A DNA stretch of 8,377 bases from Lachnospiraceae bacterium (GCA_003453515.1 DMLD01000193.1:1-8377); one strand, 5' to 3'; shown: positions 1 to 6,346, numbered from the stretch's first letter. The notes: generated by a model not told the origin, from the letters alone. Translations and numbers: made by a program.

Positions 1-1061
1 CCACCGGTACCACCAAGGGCATCATACTTACAAACCAAAACTTCAATGCGCTGAGCTCACAGGTCGTTGCCGCCAACCCGATGTTTCGACCCGGGGACAA
101 GATGCTGGCTGCCATGCCGCTGTTTCACGGCTTCGGGCTCGGGGTGTGCATACATACCATGCTCAGCCAGGGCGGTCGCTGCATACTCGTTCCGAGATTT
201 ACCGCGGACAGCTACGCAAAGCTTATAACCAAGTACAAGTGCAACTTCATAGCCGGCGTGCCGACTCTCTACGAGGCTCTTCTTCGGACAAAGAGCATGA
301 ACGGCGAAAACCTGAGCTTTCTTAAGGGAGTTTTCTCGGGAGGGGATTCTCTTTCAGTGGAGCTCAAAAAGAAGCTTGACAGATTTTTAAACGACCACGG
401 CAGCGTAGTCATGGTACGCGAGGGCTACGGTACAACAGAGACCGTCACAGCCTGCTGCCTGACTCCGCCCCACATGTTCAAGGAAGGCAGCATAGGTCTG
501 CCATTCCCTGATACCTATATAAAAATAGTACGTCCGGGAACAGATGAGGAGCTCCCCTACGGTGAAGAGGGCGAGATCCTTCTCGCAGGTCCCACCGTGA
601 TGAAGGAATACATGGACAATCCCGAGGAGACAGCACAGACGCTGAAAAGACACTCTGACGGTCTGACATGGGTATACACCGGTGATCTGGGCGTAATGGA
701 TGCAGAGGGCTTTATATTTTTCAAAGGAAGAGCCAAGCGGATGATCATCTCGTCGGGCTACAATATCTATCCCGCTCAATTGGAAAATATACTCGACGCC
801 CATGAAAAGGTACAGATGAGCTGCGTCATAGGAGTGCCGGATCCGTACAGGATGCAGGCGGTCAAAGCCTTTATCATGCCTAAGCCGGGAGTCCCTGCAG
901 ACGATGTGACCAGAGCCGAGATAATGGATTATTGCAAAAAGAATCTCGCGAAGTACGAGTTACCGAGAGAGATCGAGTTCAGAGATGAGTTGCCGAAGAC
1001 GCTCGTAGGCAAGGTCGCCTACCGCCAGCTTGAATCCGAAGCCGCCGCGGAGCATGAGTAA
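1..1061 (+). CDS. Acyl-CoA synthetase / AMP-forming ligase, C-terminal part (5' end outside window)
   Basis: The reading frame is open from the window edge (first full codon at position 3) to TAA at 1059-1061, giving 352 visible residues; the N-terminus is missing. It opens with TGTTKGIILTN, the end of the phosphate-binding loop (A3 motif) of the ANL superfamily. EGYGTTE follows at about 417-440 (A5), then YTGD at 675-686 (A7), then KGRAKRMIISSGYNIYP at about 723-773 (A8 hinge). Near the end LPKTLVGKVAYRQLE carries the expected catalytic Lys (codon 1011-1013, A10). Enzymes of this family adenylate a carboxylic acid with ATP and transfer the acyl group to CoA in the cytoplasm. The overall look is closest to long-chain or medium-chain fatty-acid-CoA ligases, but the substrate cannot be read from the sequence. 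A carrier-protein-loading or other ANL ligase is possible. All visible core motifs are intact. It converges on degV. Confidence 0.93.
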   Translation, partial: TGTTKGIILTNQNFNALSSQVVAANPMFRPGDKMLAAMPLFHGFGLGVCIHTMLSQGGRCILVPRFTADSYAKLITKYKCNFIAGVPTLYEALLRTKSMNGENLSFLKGVFSGGDSLSVELKKKLDRFLNDHGSVVMVREGYGTTETVTACCLTPPHMFKEGSIGLPFPDTYIKIVRPGTDEELPYGEEGEILLAGPTVMKEYMDNPEETAQTLKRHSDGLTWVYTGDLGVMDAEGFIFFKGRAKRMIISSGYNIYPAQLENILDAHEKVQMSCVIGVPDPYRMQAVKAFIMPKPGVPADDVTRAEIMDYCKKNLAKYELPREIEFRDELPKTLVGKVAYRQLESEAAAEHE

Positions 1062-1121
1062 GCCTGCTCGGATACGACGCGGTGGTGCGAGTTATGCTGT
1101 ACTGACGTGCGGGCGCATCAC

Positions 1122-1306
1122 ATAGTAATGAGTGACCTGATCAGCCAACAAAGCAAGCTTAAGTTGATTTCTGAGGGACTGTCGAAAGCGTCGGTGCGCA
1201 GGCTTGGTATTTTCAAGCCGTGCACCGCTACGGTTTCGAATAGGCGCGAGCGGATCCCGAAGAAACAACGTAAGCTAGCGGTTGGCTGCTTTTGTCACTC
1301 AGCTAT
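1122..1306. repeat. Long imperfect inverted repeat (185 nt foldback), possible structured RNA
   Basis: The convergent gap folds back on itself almost completely. Paired blocks from outside inwards: 1122-1125/1303-1306, 1129-1136/1294-1301 (TGAGTGAC), 1142-1149/1281-1288 (CAGCCAAC), 1156-1161/1271-1276, 1163-1166/1266-1269, 1168-1172/1261-1265, 1175-1178/1255-1258, 1182-1187/1234-1239 (TCGAAA), 1189-1191/1230-1232, 1192-1199/1220-1227, 1201-1206/1214-1219 (GGCTTG). The apical loop is GTATTTT (1207-1213). That is about 62 pairs with only small bulges, except a 3/15 nt internal loop (1179-1181 against 1240-1254). The right end covers the degV stop codon. No U-tract follows on either strand, so it is not an ordinary terminator. 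It could be a non-coding RNA, an ERIC-like palindromic intergenic repeat or MITE remnant, or an mRNA 3'-end stabiliser. No known RNA family was recognised. The pairing is directly seen; the function is unknown. Confidence 0.8.
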
Positions 1307-2134
1307 AACGTAGCCAATGCTAAGACAATTCGGTCCCGCGTGCGTACCGATAATAGGGCCGATACAGTTCGTAGTAAAATCGTTGGTGATCCCCGCTGCC
1401 ACTATATCACTCTGGAGAGCGGCTGCGCGGTCAACGGCATTTGAGTGCTCGATAACTATCGGAAAATCAGTGCTGGCAGGCTCTGCAACCAGCTTGTTTA
1501 CCAGCCATGCACTGCTTGACTTCTTGCCCTTTACCTTGTCTATCGGTCTCGCTCCGTCCGGAAGTATCTGCATAACCGGATGCACATGGAACAGCTGACC
1601 TACAAGCGCCTTGCTTGCGGAGATACGACCGCCTCTCTTCAGATACTCCATAGTATCAACGACCAGATAAACTCTTATCTTCGGAAGAATATCCCTGATC
1701 GCCTTTTCTATCTCATCAGCGCTCTTTCCCTCGTCACGAAGCTTTACGGCATACTCAACGAGAAGTCCCTCACCGTTGAGACCTGTCTGTGTGTCTATCA
1801 CATGAAGCTTCGGCGAGTTGATCTCCTCGGCAGCGATGACCGCATTCTGATAGGTCGCGCTCATCGAGGACGAGAACATAACTGCGACTATTTCGTCACC
1901 CGCATCAAGATATTTATTAAATATCTCCGTAAACGCAGCCGGGTTTACGGCTGAGCTTGACGGCGGATTGGGTGAGGTCTCAAGCTTTTCGTAAAACTGC
2001 TCGTTGCTCATTTCCTTTCCGCACACATACTCCTCGTCTCCAAAACGCACGTTAAGACACATGATGTCGATCCCCAGCTCCTTACCCCTTTCCAGGGTGA
2101 TGTCGCTGAGACTGTCTGTAATGATCCTTACCAT
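1295..2134 (-). CDS. degV: DegV family fatty-acid-binding protein
   Basis: The product has 279 residues, the usual family length (about 280). It begins MVRIITDSLSDI, the typical DegV opening in which the TDS(x)SD stretch is conserved. Next come SSAVNPAAF (60-68), FSSSMSATYQNA (87-98, equivalent to the family SSxLSGTYQ lipid-head-group motif) and DTQTGLNGEGLLV (114-126). YLKRGGRIS (164-172) and GTHAGPN (263-269, with the conserved His) complete the set. DegV proteins are two-domain cytoplasmic proteins that bind a fatty acid; in Gram-positive bacteria the related FakB hands it to the kinase FakA. No FakA is in the window, so a phosphorylation role is inference. An in-frame upstream extension to 2185 exists but overlaps dnaB and lacks a Shine-Dalgarno site. 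The ATG at 2132-2134 has an ideal one. It is the last gene of the gdpP operon, 16 nt after dnaB. Confidence 0.93.
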   Translation of the reverse strand: MVRIITDSLSDITLERGKELGIDIMCLNVRFGDEEYVCGKEMSNEQFYEKLETSPNPPSSSAVNPAAFTEIFNKYLDAGDEIVAVMFSSSMSATYQNAVIAAEEINSPKLHVIDTQTGLNGEGLLVEYAVKLRDEGKSADEIEKAIRDILPKIRVYLVVDTMEYLKRGGRISASKALVGQLFHVHPVMQILPDGARPIDKVKGKKSSSAWLVNKLVAEPASTDFPIVIEHSNAVDRAAALQSDIVAAGITNDFTTNCIGPIIGTHAGPNCLSIGYVIAE

Positions 2135-2140
2135 GATTTT

Positions 2141-2146
2141 CTCCTT
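2141..2146 (-). promoter_or_regulatory. Ribosome binding site that fixes the degV start
   Basis: AAGGAG on the minus strand lies 6 nt before the ATG at 2132-2134, within the 16-nt gap after the dnaB stop. It selects this Met over the in-frame ATG at 2185. Confidence 0.85.
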
Positions 2147-2150
2147 CCTT

Positions 2151-3515
2151 TTATTCATCTCTCTTTTTGTATTCAAGATTGGCAAACTTGGTCTGCTCCG
2201 CGATCCACTTAAGCTTTATGGTGCCTATGGGGCCGTTTCGCTGCTTGCCTATGATGACCTCGGTGACATCCTGATCCTCCGCATCGTGATCATGGTAGCT
2301 GTCTCTGTGCAAAAACATGACCACATCCGCATCCTGCTCTATCGCCCCGGAATCCCTGAGGTCGGAGAGGATAGGTCTTTTGTCGGTTCTCGACTCCAGA
2401 CTTCGGCTCAGCTGTGAGAGCGCAACGATCGGACACTTTATCTCACGCGCGATCGCCTTGAGCCCCCTTGATATCTTCGAGGTTTTTTCCTGTATTGAAT
2501 TCGATCTCCCGTCATCCTCCATCAACTGCAGATAATCGATAAAAACGATCCCAAGTCCTTGCTGGGCTTTGAGCCTTCTACACTTTGTCCTCAGCTGTGT
2601 GAGCGTGATGCCCGGAGTATCATCTATAAAAATCTTCGCAGCCGCATACTCATTGGCCGACTCGGTCACCTGTCTCCACTCGTCAAACGAGAGCTGACCG
2701 GTTCGTATATTCTGCGCATTCACGCCCGAGTGCATCGACAAAAATCTCTTGGTCAGCTGCACCGCCGACATCTCGAGTGAAAAAATCGCCGTAGGTATGC
2801 CCTGCTTAAGTGCGGTATTCTCGGCTATGTTGAGCGCAAACGCGGTCTTTCCCATGGAGGGTCTTGCCGCTATCAGTATCAGATCGGAGGGCTGCAATCC
2901 CGCAGTCTGCGAGTCCAGATACTTAAAGCCGGTGGATATACCGGTCACCATCCCCCCGTTTGCCGCTGCATCGTTGATGCTCTCAAGAGTCTCCATCACT
3001 ATGTCAAACATCGACATATCACCGCTTTCCGCGGACGAAAGCGATTCCGACAGCCTGAATATCTCCGACTCCGCGGACTGTATCAGCTGTGACGAGGGCT
3101 CTTCATTTTTATATCCCCTCTCGAGGATATCCTTGGTCATCCTTATGAGCTTTCTGGTGTATGATTTGTCCTTTACTATCTGAACATACTTTGCCACATT
3201 GGTCGAGGTCGGCACGGTAACTATGATGTGTCCGAGCTCCTCCGGACTTCTGACGCTTTCAGGCACTCCCATGGAGCCCATCTTGTCAGACAGTGTGACC
3301 AGATCGACCGGCGAGGACTCCCGATACAACTCAACTATCGCCGCAAAGACCTTCTGGCACAGGGGGTTGTAAAAATCATCCACCCTTAACTCATCGCAAA
3401 CATCAGGAAGCACATCGTTATCCAGAAGAATGGATCCAAGCACTGACTGCTCGGCATTCAGGTCGTGAGGCATGGCAGCCGGCAGGGGCGCCATACTTTC
3501 CATATTTTCTTCCAT
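2151..3515 (-). CDS. dnaB: Replicative DNA helicase DnaB
   Basis: The product has 454 residues, full length for bacterial DnaB/DnaC-type helicases. The N-terminal DnaB domain (about 15-120) starts with PHDLNAEQSVLGSILLD, the classic family opening. A linker (about 125-185) leads to the RecA-like motor. The Walker A loop is ARPSMGKTAFALN (217-229, Lys223), the catalytic Glu is in FSLEMS (245-250), and Walker B is IVFIDYLQL (323-331, Asp327). Then come ALSQLSR (365-371), SDLRDSGAIEQDADVV (384-399) and the IIGKQRNGP arginine-finger segment (421-429). No intein is present. As a hexamer it unwinds the chromosomal fork and recruits primase. The ATG is 1 nt after the rplI stop, with AAGGG about 5 nt upstream, so translation is probably coupled to rplI. 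The gene order gdpP-rplI-dnaB is also found in Bacillus. Confidence 0.98.
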   Translation of the reverse strand: MEENMESMAPLPAAMPHDLNAEQSVLGSILLDNDVLPDVCDELRVDDFYNPLCQKVFAAIVELYRESSPVDLVTLSDKMGSMGVPESVRSPEELGHIIVTVPTSTNVAKYVQIVKDKSYTRKLIRMTKDILERGYKNEEPSSQLIQSAESEIFRLSESLSSAESGDMSMFDIVMETLESINDAAANGGMVTGISTGFKYLDSQTAGLQPSDLILIAARPSMGKTAFALNIAENTALKQGIPTAIFSLEMSAVQLTKRFLSMHSGVNAQNIRTGQLSFDEWRQVTESANEYAAAKIFIDDTPGITLTQLRTKCRRLKAQQGLGIVFIDYLQLMEDDGRSNSIQEKTSKISRGLKAIAREIKCPIVALSQLSRSLESRTDKRPILSDLRDSGAIEQDADVVMFLHRDSYHDHDAEDQDVTEVIIGKQRNGPIGTIKLKWIAEQTKFANLEYKKRDE

Positions 3516-3516
3516 A

Positions 3517-3966
3517 TCATCCCTTATCCTTTACTACTACCTTCAATTCGGCGACAACCTGCGGATGAAGCTTTATCGGCACATTATAGGTCCCGAGCGA
3601 TTTGATGGGCTCCTTAAGCACTATCTTGTGCTTGTCAAGCTCCAAGCCAAGCTGCATCCTCGCAGCAACAGCTATCTCCTTGGTGGAAACTGCACCGAAC
3701 GCTCTTCCGTCCTGTCCCGCCTTTATGGATACCTCGATCTGCTTGGAGGCTATGTCCTCCGCCATCGCCTTGGCATCCGAGAGCTTCTCGGCAGCGACCT
3801 TCTCGTCATTTTTCTTCTTTAGCTTCAGGTCGTTTAGCACCTTTGGCGTAGCCTCGGCACCCAGCTTTTTCTTGAATATAAAATTTCTTGCATAGCCGTC
3901 GCTTACCTCGACTATATCATCCTTTTTCCCGAGCGATTTGACATCCTCAAAAAGAACTACCTTCAA
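3517..3966 (-). CDS. rplI: Large ribosomal subunit protein bL9 (TTG start)
   Basis: The product has 149 residues, the normal length for bL9. The opening MKVVLFEDVKSLGKKDDIVEVSDGYARNFI-type segment is diagnostic: an N-terminal RNA-binding domain containing the GYARNFL-like motif (GYARNFIF at 24-31). A long Lys/Ala/Glu-rich connecting helix (about 40-75) follows, then the C-terminal domain (about 80-149). It binds 23S rRNA near the L1 stalk and helps keep the reading frame. The start codon is TTG at 3964-3966, chosen because family members begin exactly here and no in-frame ATG is near. This TTG shares two bases with the gdpP TGA stop (TTGA). The only Shine-Dalgarno-like site, AAAGGA, lies about 12 nt upstream, longer than usual. 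Initiation therefore probably depends on ribosomes finishing gdpP. Confidence 0.97.
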   Translation of the reverse strand: MKVVLFEDVKSLGKKDDIVEVSDGYARNFIFKKKLGAEATPKVLNDLKLKKKNDEKVAAEKLSDAKAMAEDIASKQIEVSIKAGQDGRAFGAVSTKEIAVAARMQLGLELDKHKIVLKEPIKSLGTYNVPIKLHPQVVAELKVVVKDKG

Positions 3967-6044
3967 TCTATGTCACCGTCCTTTCTCATTTCGGTCAAAA
4001 CCTCCTTGACTCTCTCTATCCCCTCTTCAAGCGTACAATCCGTGAGCTGCGCCCCTGCCATATTGATATGTCCTCCGCCTCCGAGCTTCTCCATGACAAG
4101 CTGCACATTCAGCTCATCTATGGATCTTGCGGAGATAAATATCTTGCCGGCGTACTCCGTCAGTACGAACGAAGCCTTGACACCCTGTATATCCAAAAAT
4201 GTGTTAGCGATCTTTGAGCCTATGATGGTAGGGTCGGGGAAATTGTCTGCCCTGCACGGCGCGATCGCGTATGCATCCATAAAAAGAGACATATTCCTGA
4301 CTGCCTCCGCCTGAACCTTGTACTCCTCGATATCCGTTCGAAACATCTTTCTGATACGGATCATCTCGGCACCTGATCTTCTCAAAAATGCGACCGCCTC
4401 GAACGTCCTGACACCGGGCTTGTTCATGAAGTTGTTGGTATCGACCATTATACCCGAATACAGCGCGTCCGCCTCAAGGGTCTTAAGCCTTACCTCATCT
4501 CCGGAGTACTGAACTATCTCCGCCACCATCTCACACGCTGACGAAGCGAAGGGCTCGACATACGAAAGTGTAGGATTGTTGAAGGTCTCCCCCGTCTGTC
4601 TGTGGTGATCTATGACCACTATCGAGGAAACCTTGTCAATGAGTCCCGGAGCATCCGTATACGAGGGTCTGTTGACGTCGACCACCACGAGCAGCACGCC
4701 TGCGCCGTTTCCGACGTACTCTGCCGCCTGTCCCGCGTTCAGGAACAGATCATCGGGATAGTCCTTATTTCCCTTAAAAAGCTTAAGCAGCGGTTCAAGC
4801 GCCGATGTGACCGAATCCACCACTATGCGCGCAGGCTTACCAAGGTCGGTGGCGATACGATAGATACCGAGCGCACTTCCTATGGCATCCACATCGGGCA
4901 TGTTGTGTCCCATTATTATAAGCCTGTCAGCGACCTCGATCGAGTCGCGCAGAGCATGTGCCTTGACACGCGCCTTGACGCGGGTATTTTTCTCCTGCTC
5001 TATGCTCTTTCCTCCGTAGTAGAGGGTGTTGTCCTTGGTCTTGATCACTACCTGATCGCCGCCTCGACCCAGCGCGAGATCGATCGCGGATCTGGCGTAC
5101 TCCTGCCGCTTGCGGTAGGTCTCTATCTGCGAGCCTATACCCATGGATATCGTGATACTCGTCTCCTCGGCAACGCCGGAGTTGACACTTTTGATATCCT
5201 CCAAAAGAGAGAACTTATCCGCCTGCATCTCGGCTAAGTACTTGTGCTGCAATAAAAATATATACTTGTCTTTTTCAAGCTTTCTTATGATAGCATCGTG
5301 CGAGAGCATATACTTGTTGATCTTGCGGTCGACAAGCGCGATGAGCAGCGCTCTCCTGACATCGTCGACCGTGTCCAGGCTCTCCTCGTAGTTGTCGATA
5401 TAGAGAAGCCCGACGTCGAGCCTCTGATCGTAGTTCTCCTGAATGGTGCGGACAAGATCCGTCTCGTCAAACACATAAAGCACGAAAAGCTGCCCCGATA
5501 TGCCTATCCTTTTGGATCTTCTGGCGAGTTCTCTCTCTACCTTTTTATCTCCCTCGATCATGTGGTCGATGTCCAGACGCTTTATGGTGGCGTGATAATA
5601 CGTCTTGTCCACATGAAAGTGCATCTGCGCCGACTCATCACCCTTTGGCATGGATTTGATGTCGATCTCAGGGATAGCCTCCTCTATGCCAAACCGCCTG
5701 CCAAGCTCTCCCGCAAATGTCTCACGGAATTTGTCGTTGTCCCATACGCTTATGAAATTCGAATCAAGTATACACATCGGAAATTCAAATTCCGTTGCAA
5801 GCTTCTTGGTCGCCACATGAAACCTCATCGCGTAGCTGACCAGATCTCTGAGCACCGTGCGCCTTCTCACGAGAACGAGCAGCAGCGCGAGTATCATATA
5901 GGATCCCACATAAGCCGAAACATAGAGTCCTATATCCGTATTCAGAGTATATATATGTATATTCATCACGATCAGAAGTATCCCCAGCACCAGCGGCCAG
6001 CGCAGATAATGTGAGAGGATACCCTGCATTCTGTCAGTACTCAT
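3963..6044 (-). CDS. gdpP: c-di-AMP phosphodiesterase GdpP (membrane PAS/GGDEF-like/DHH-DHHA1 protein)
   Basis: The product has 693 residues from the ATG at 6042-6044. Two transmembrane helices lie near the N-terminus (about 17-33 and 38-60). A PAS-like domain follows (about 85-195), then a degenerate GGDEF domain (about 205-335) without a GGDEF signature. A complete DHH phosphoesterase domain carries GHNMPDVDAIGSALG (379-393; His380, Asp384, Asp386), VVVDVNRP (453-460, Asp456), IDHH (478-481) and GIMVDTNNF (531-539, Asp535). The DHHA1 domain has GGGGHINMAGAQ (655-666). This is the standard GdpP/YybT architecture. Known members hydrolyse cyclic di-AMP to pApA at the inner face of the membrane and thereby influence wall stress, potassium balance and beta-lactam tolerance. 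All metal ligands are present, so it should be active. An in-frame ATG five codons upstream (6057-6059) is less likely because AAAGG sits only 1 nt before it. It is the first gene of the operon. Confidence 0.96.
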   Translation of the reverse strand: MSTDRMQGILSHYLRWPLVLGILLIVMNIHIYTLNTDIGLYVSAYVGSYMILALLLVLVRRRTVLRDLVSYAMRFHVATKKLATEFEFPMCILDSNFISVWDNDKFRETFAGELGRRFGIEEAIPEIDIKSMPKGDESAQMHFHVDKTYYHATIKRLDIDHMIEGDKKVERELARRSKRIGISGQLFVLYVFDETDLVRTIQENYDQRLDVGLLYIDNYEESLDTVDDVRRALLIALVDRKINKYMLSHDAIIRKLEKDKYIFLLQHKYLAEMQADKFSLLEDIKSVNSGVAEETSITISMGIGSQIETYRKRQEYARSAIDLALGRGGDQVVIKTKDNTLYYGGKSIEQEKNTRVKARVKAHALRDSIEVADRLIIMGHNMPDVDAIGSALGIYRIATDLGKPARIVVDSVTSALEPLLKLFKGNKDYPDDLFLNAGQAAEYVGNGAGVLLVVVDVNRPSYTDAPGLIDKVSSIVVIDHHRQTGETFNNPTLSYVEPFASSACEMVAEIVQYSGDEVRLKTLEADALYSGIMVDTNNFMNKPGVRTFEAVAFLRRSGAEMIRIRKMFRTDIEEYKVQAEAVRNMSLFMDAYAIAPCRADNFPDPTIIGSKIANTFLDIQGVKASFVLTEYAGKIFISARSIDELNVQLVMEKLGGGGHINMAGAQLTDCTLEEGIERVKEVLTEMRKDGDID

Positions 6045-6050
6045 GCTAAT

Positions 6051-6057
6051 CACCCTC
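6051..6057 (-). promoter_or_regulatory. Ribosome binding site favouring the gdpP start at 6044
   Basis: GAGGGTG on the minus strand lies 6 nt before the ATG at 6042-6044. It overlaps the alternative upstream ATG (6057-6059), whose own AAAGG is too close to work well. Confidence 0.6.
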
Positions 6058-6062
6058 ATTCC

Positions 6063-6152
6063 TTTCGGTGATCATATCTGCCCTAAAACACAATTATGGT
6101 AACGCTGATCAAAGCGTTTCCTTCTCGGGGCAGACCTCACCAATCAGGGAAA
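6063..6152 (-). promoter_or_regulatory. Structured 5' leader of the gdpP operon
   Basis: In the minus-strand transcript, nested pairings cover nearly the whole leader between the predicted start site (about 6163) and gdpP. They are 6149-6152/6063-6066 (GAAA with TTTC, read on plus), 6137-6141/6067-6071 (GGTGA), 6128-6134/6077-6083 (TCTGCCC, 7 pairs) and an inner hairpin 6113-6118/6101-6106 (AACGCT). No known riboswitch class was recognised, and the ydaO c-di-AMP class consensus was not seen. It may control transcription or translation of gdpP, or simply protect the 5' end. The pairing is seen; a regulatory role is inference. Confidence 0.4.
6101..6118. promoter_or_regulatory. Perfect inverted repeat AACGCT-N6-AGCGTT (operator or RNA hairpin)
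   Basis: AACGCT and AGCGTT are separated by GATCAA. The site lies 66 bp upstream of the transporter -35 and within the gdpP leader. It could be a DNA operator for a LacI-like or other dimeric regulator of the transporter, or the inner hairpin of the gdpP leader RNA. It does not fit the CRE consensus well. Confidence 0.35.
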
Positions 6153-6169
6153 TCAAAACAACCTTATGA

Positions 6170-6198
6170 ATTATACCACCTTTTTGACATATAATCAA
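6170..6198 (-). promoter_or_regulatory. Sigma-A-type promoter for the gdpP-rplI-dnaB-degV operon
   Basis: On the minus strand, TTGATT (6193-6198) is followed by a 17-bp spacer and a perfect TATAAT (6170-6175). Start of transcription is expected near 6163, giving a leader of about 120 nt before gdpP. The element overlaps the divergent transporter promoter. Confidence 0.75.
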
Positions 6199-6211
6199 TC
6201 AGTTTTATAAA
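6184..6211 (+). promoter_or_regulatory. Sigma-A-type promoter for the GPH transporter
   Basis: A perfect TTGACA (6184-6189), a 16-bp spacer and TATAAA (6206-6211) sit in an AT-rich stretch. Start of transcription is expected near 6218, leaving a leader of about 140 nt before the ATG at 6358. Its -35 hexamer lies inside the spacer of the divergent gdpP promoter, so polymerase cannot occupy both at once. A second isolated TATAAT at 6328-6333 has no matching -35. Confidence 0.65.
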
Positions 6212-6236
6212 AATTCATTGACGAAGAGGCGGAAGT

Positions 6237-6296
6237 ATGAGAAAATACAGTTATGAACTACCGGTGACATATGTTTTTACCGACGGTGAATTGTGA
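6237..6296 (+). CDS. Possible 19-codon leader ORF upstream of the transporter
   Basis: ATG at 6237-6239 runs 19 codons to TGA at 6294-6296 (MRKYSYELPV then TYVFTDGEL). A purine-rich GAGGCGGAAG stretch lies just upstream and could serve as a weak Shine-Dalgarno site. It falls entirely within the predicted transporter leader and ends 61 nt before the transporter ATG. It has no recognised family and no run of rare or single-type codons that would suggest classical attenuation. It may be a small peptide, a regulatory upstream ORF or chance. Confidence 0.2.
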   Translation: MRKYSYELPVTYVFTDGEL

Positions 6297-6346
6297 TAAA
6301 AAAAGTATTATTAAACACAAAAAGCGGTATAATCCGGTCGTAGAAC

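Noticed and set aside
1041..1086. GC-rich hairpin at the end of the ligase gene (GCCGCCGCG with CGCGGTGGT)
   Set aside because: It pairs over 9 positions with two G-U pairs but contains the stop codon, has a large asymmetric bulge and no U-tract follows. It is not a convincing terminator.
1171..1187. Hammerhead-like CTGA...GAAA string
   Set aside because: The conserved core would need CUGANGA; here the sequence is CTGAGGG, and the flanking stems needed for a three-way junction do not form.
1142..1288. Integron attC site
   Set aside because: The ends AGCCAAC/GTTGGCT resemble core-site ends but break the RYYYAAC/GTTRRRY consensus, and no integrase or cassette is present.
1122..1306. 6S RNA
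   Set aside because: Length and one-hairpin shape fit, but the internal loop near the middle is 3 nt on one side, unlike the open promoter-mimicking bubble of 6S RNA, and no promoter was found. Kept only as an alternative to test.
1107..1313. A 68-codon open frame on the plus strand across the ligase-degV gap
   Set aside because: It coincides with the long foldback, has no Shine-Dalgarno site, resembles no protein family I know and overlaps the degV 3' end. Absence of stops is more easily explained by the symmetry and GC content of the repeat.
2135..2185. Longer degV start at 2185
   Set aside because: It would overlap the dnaB 3' end and lacks a ribosome site, while the inner ATG has a perfect one.
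4602..6014. Long plus-strand open frames opposite gdpP (for example 4602-5237 and 5298-6014)
   Set aside because: They are antisense shadows of the well-supported gdpP gene, with no ribosome sites or family motifs.
6099..6113. Catabolite-responsive element (CRE) candidate in the divergent region
   Set aside because: The spacing between the outer TG/CA and the central CG differs from the consensus and several fixed bases do not match.
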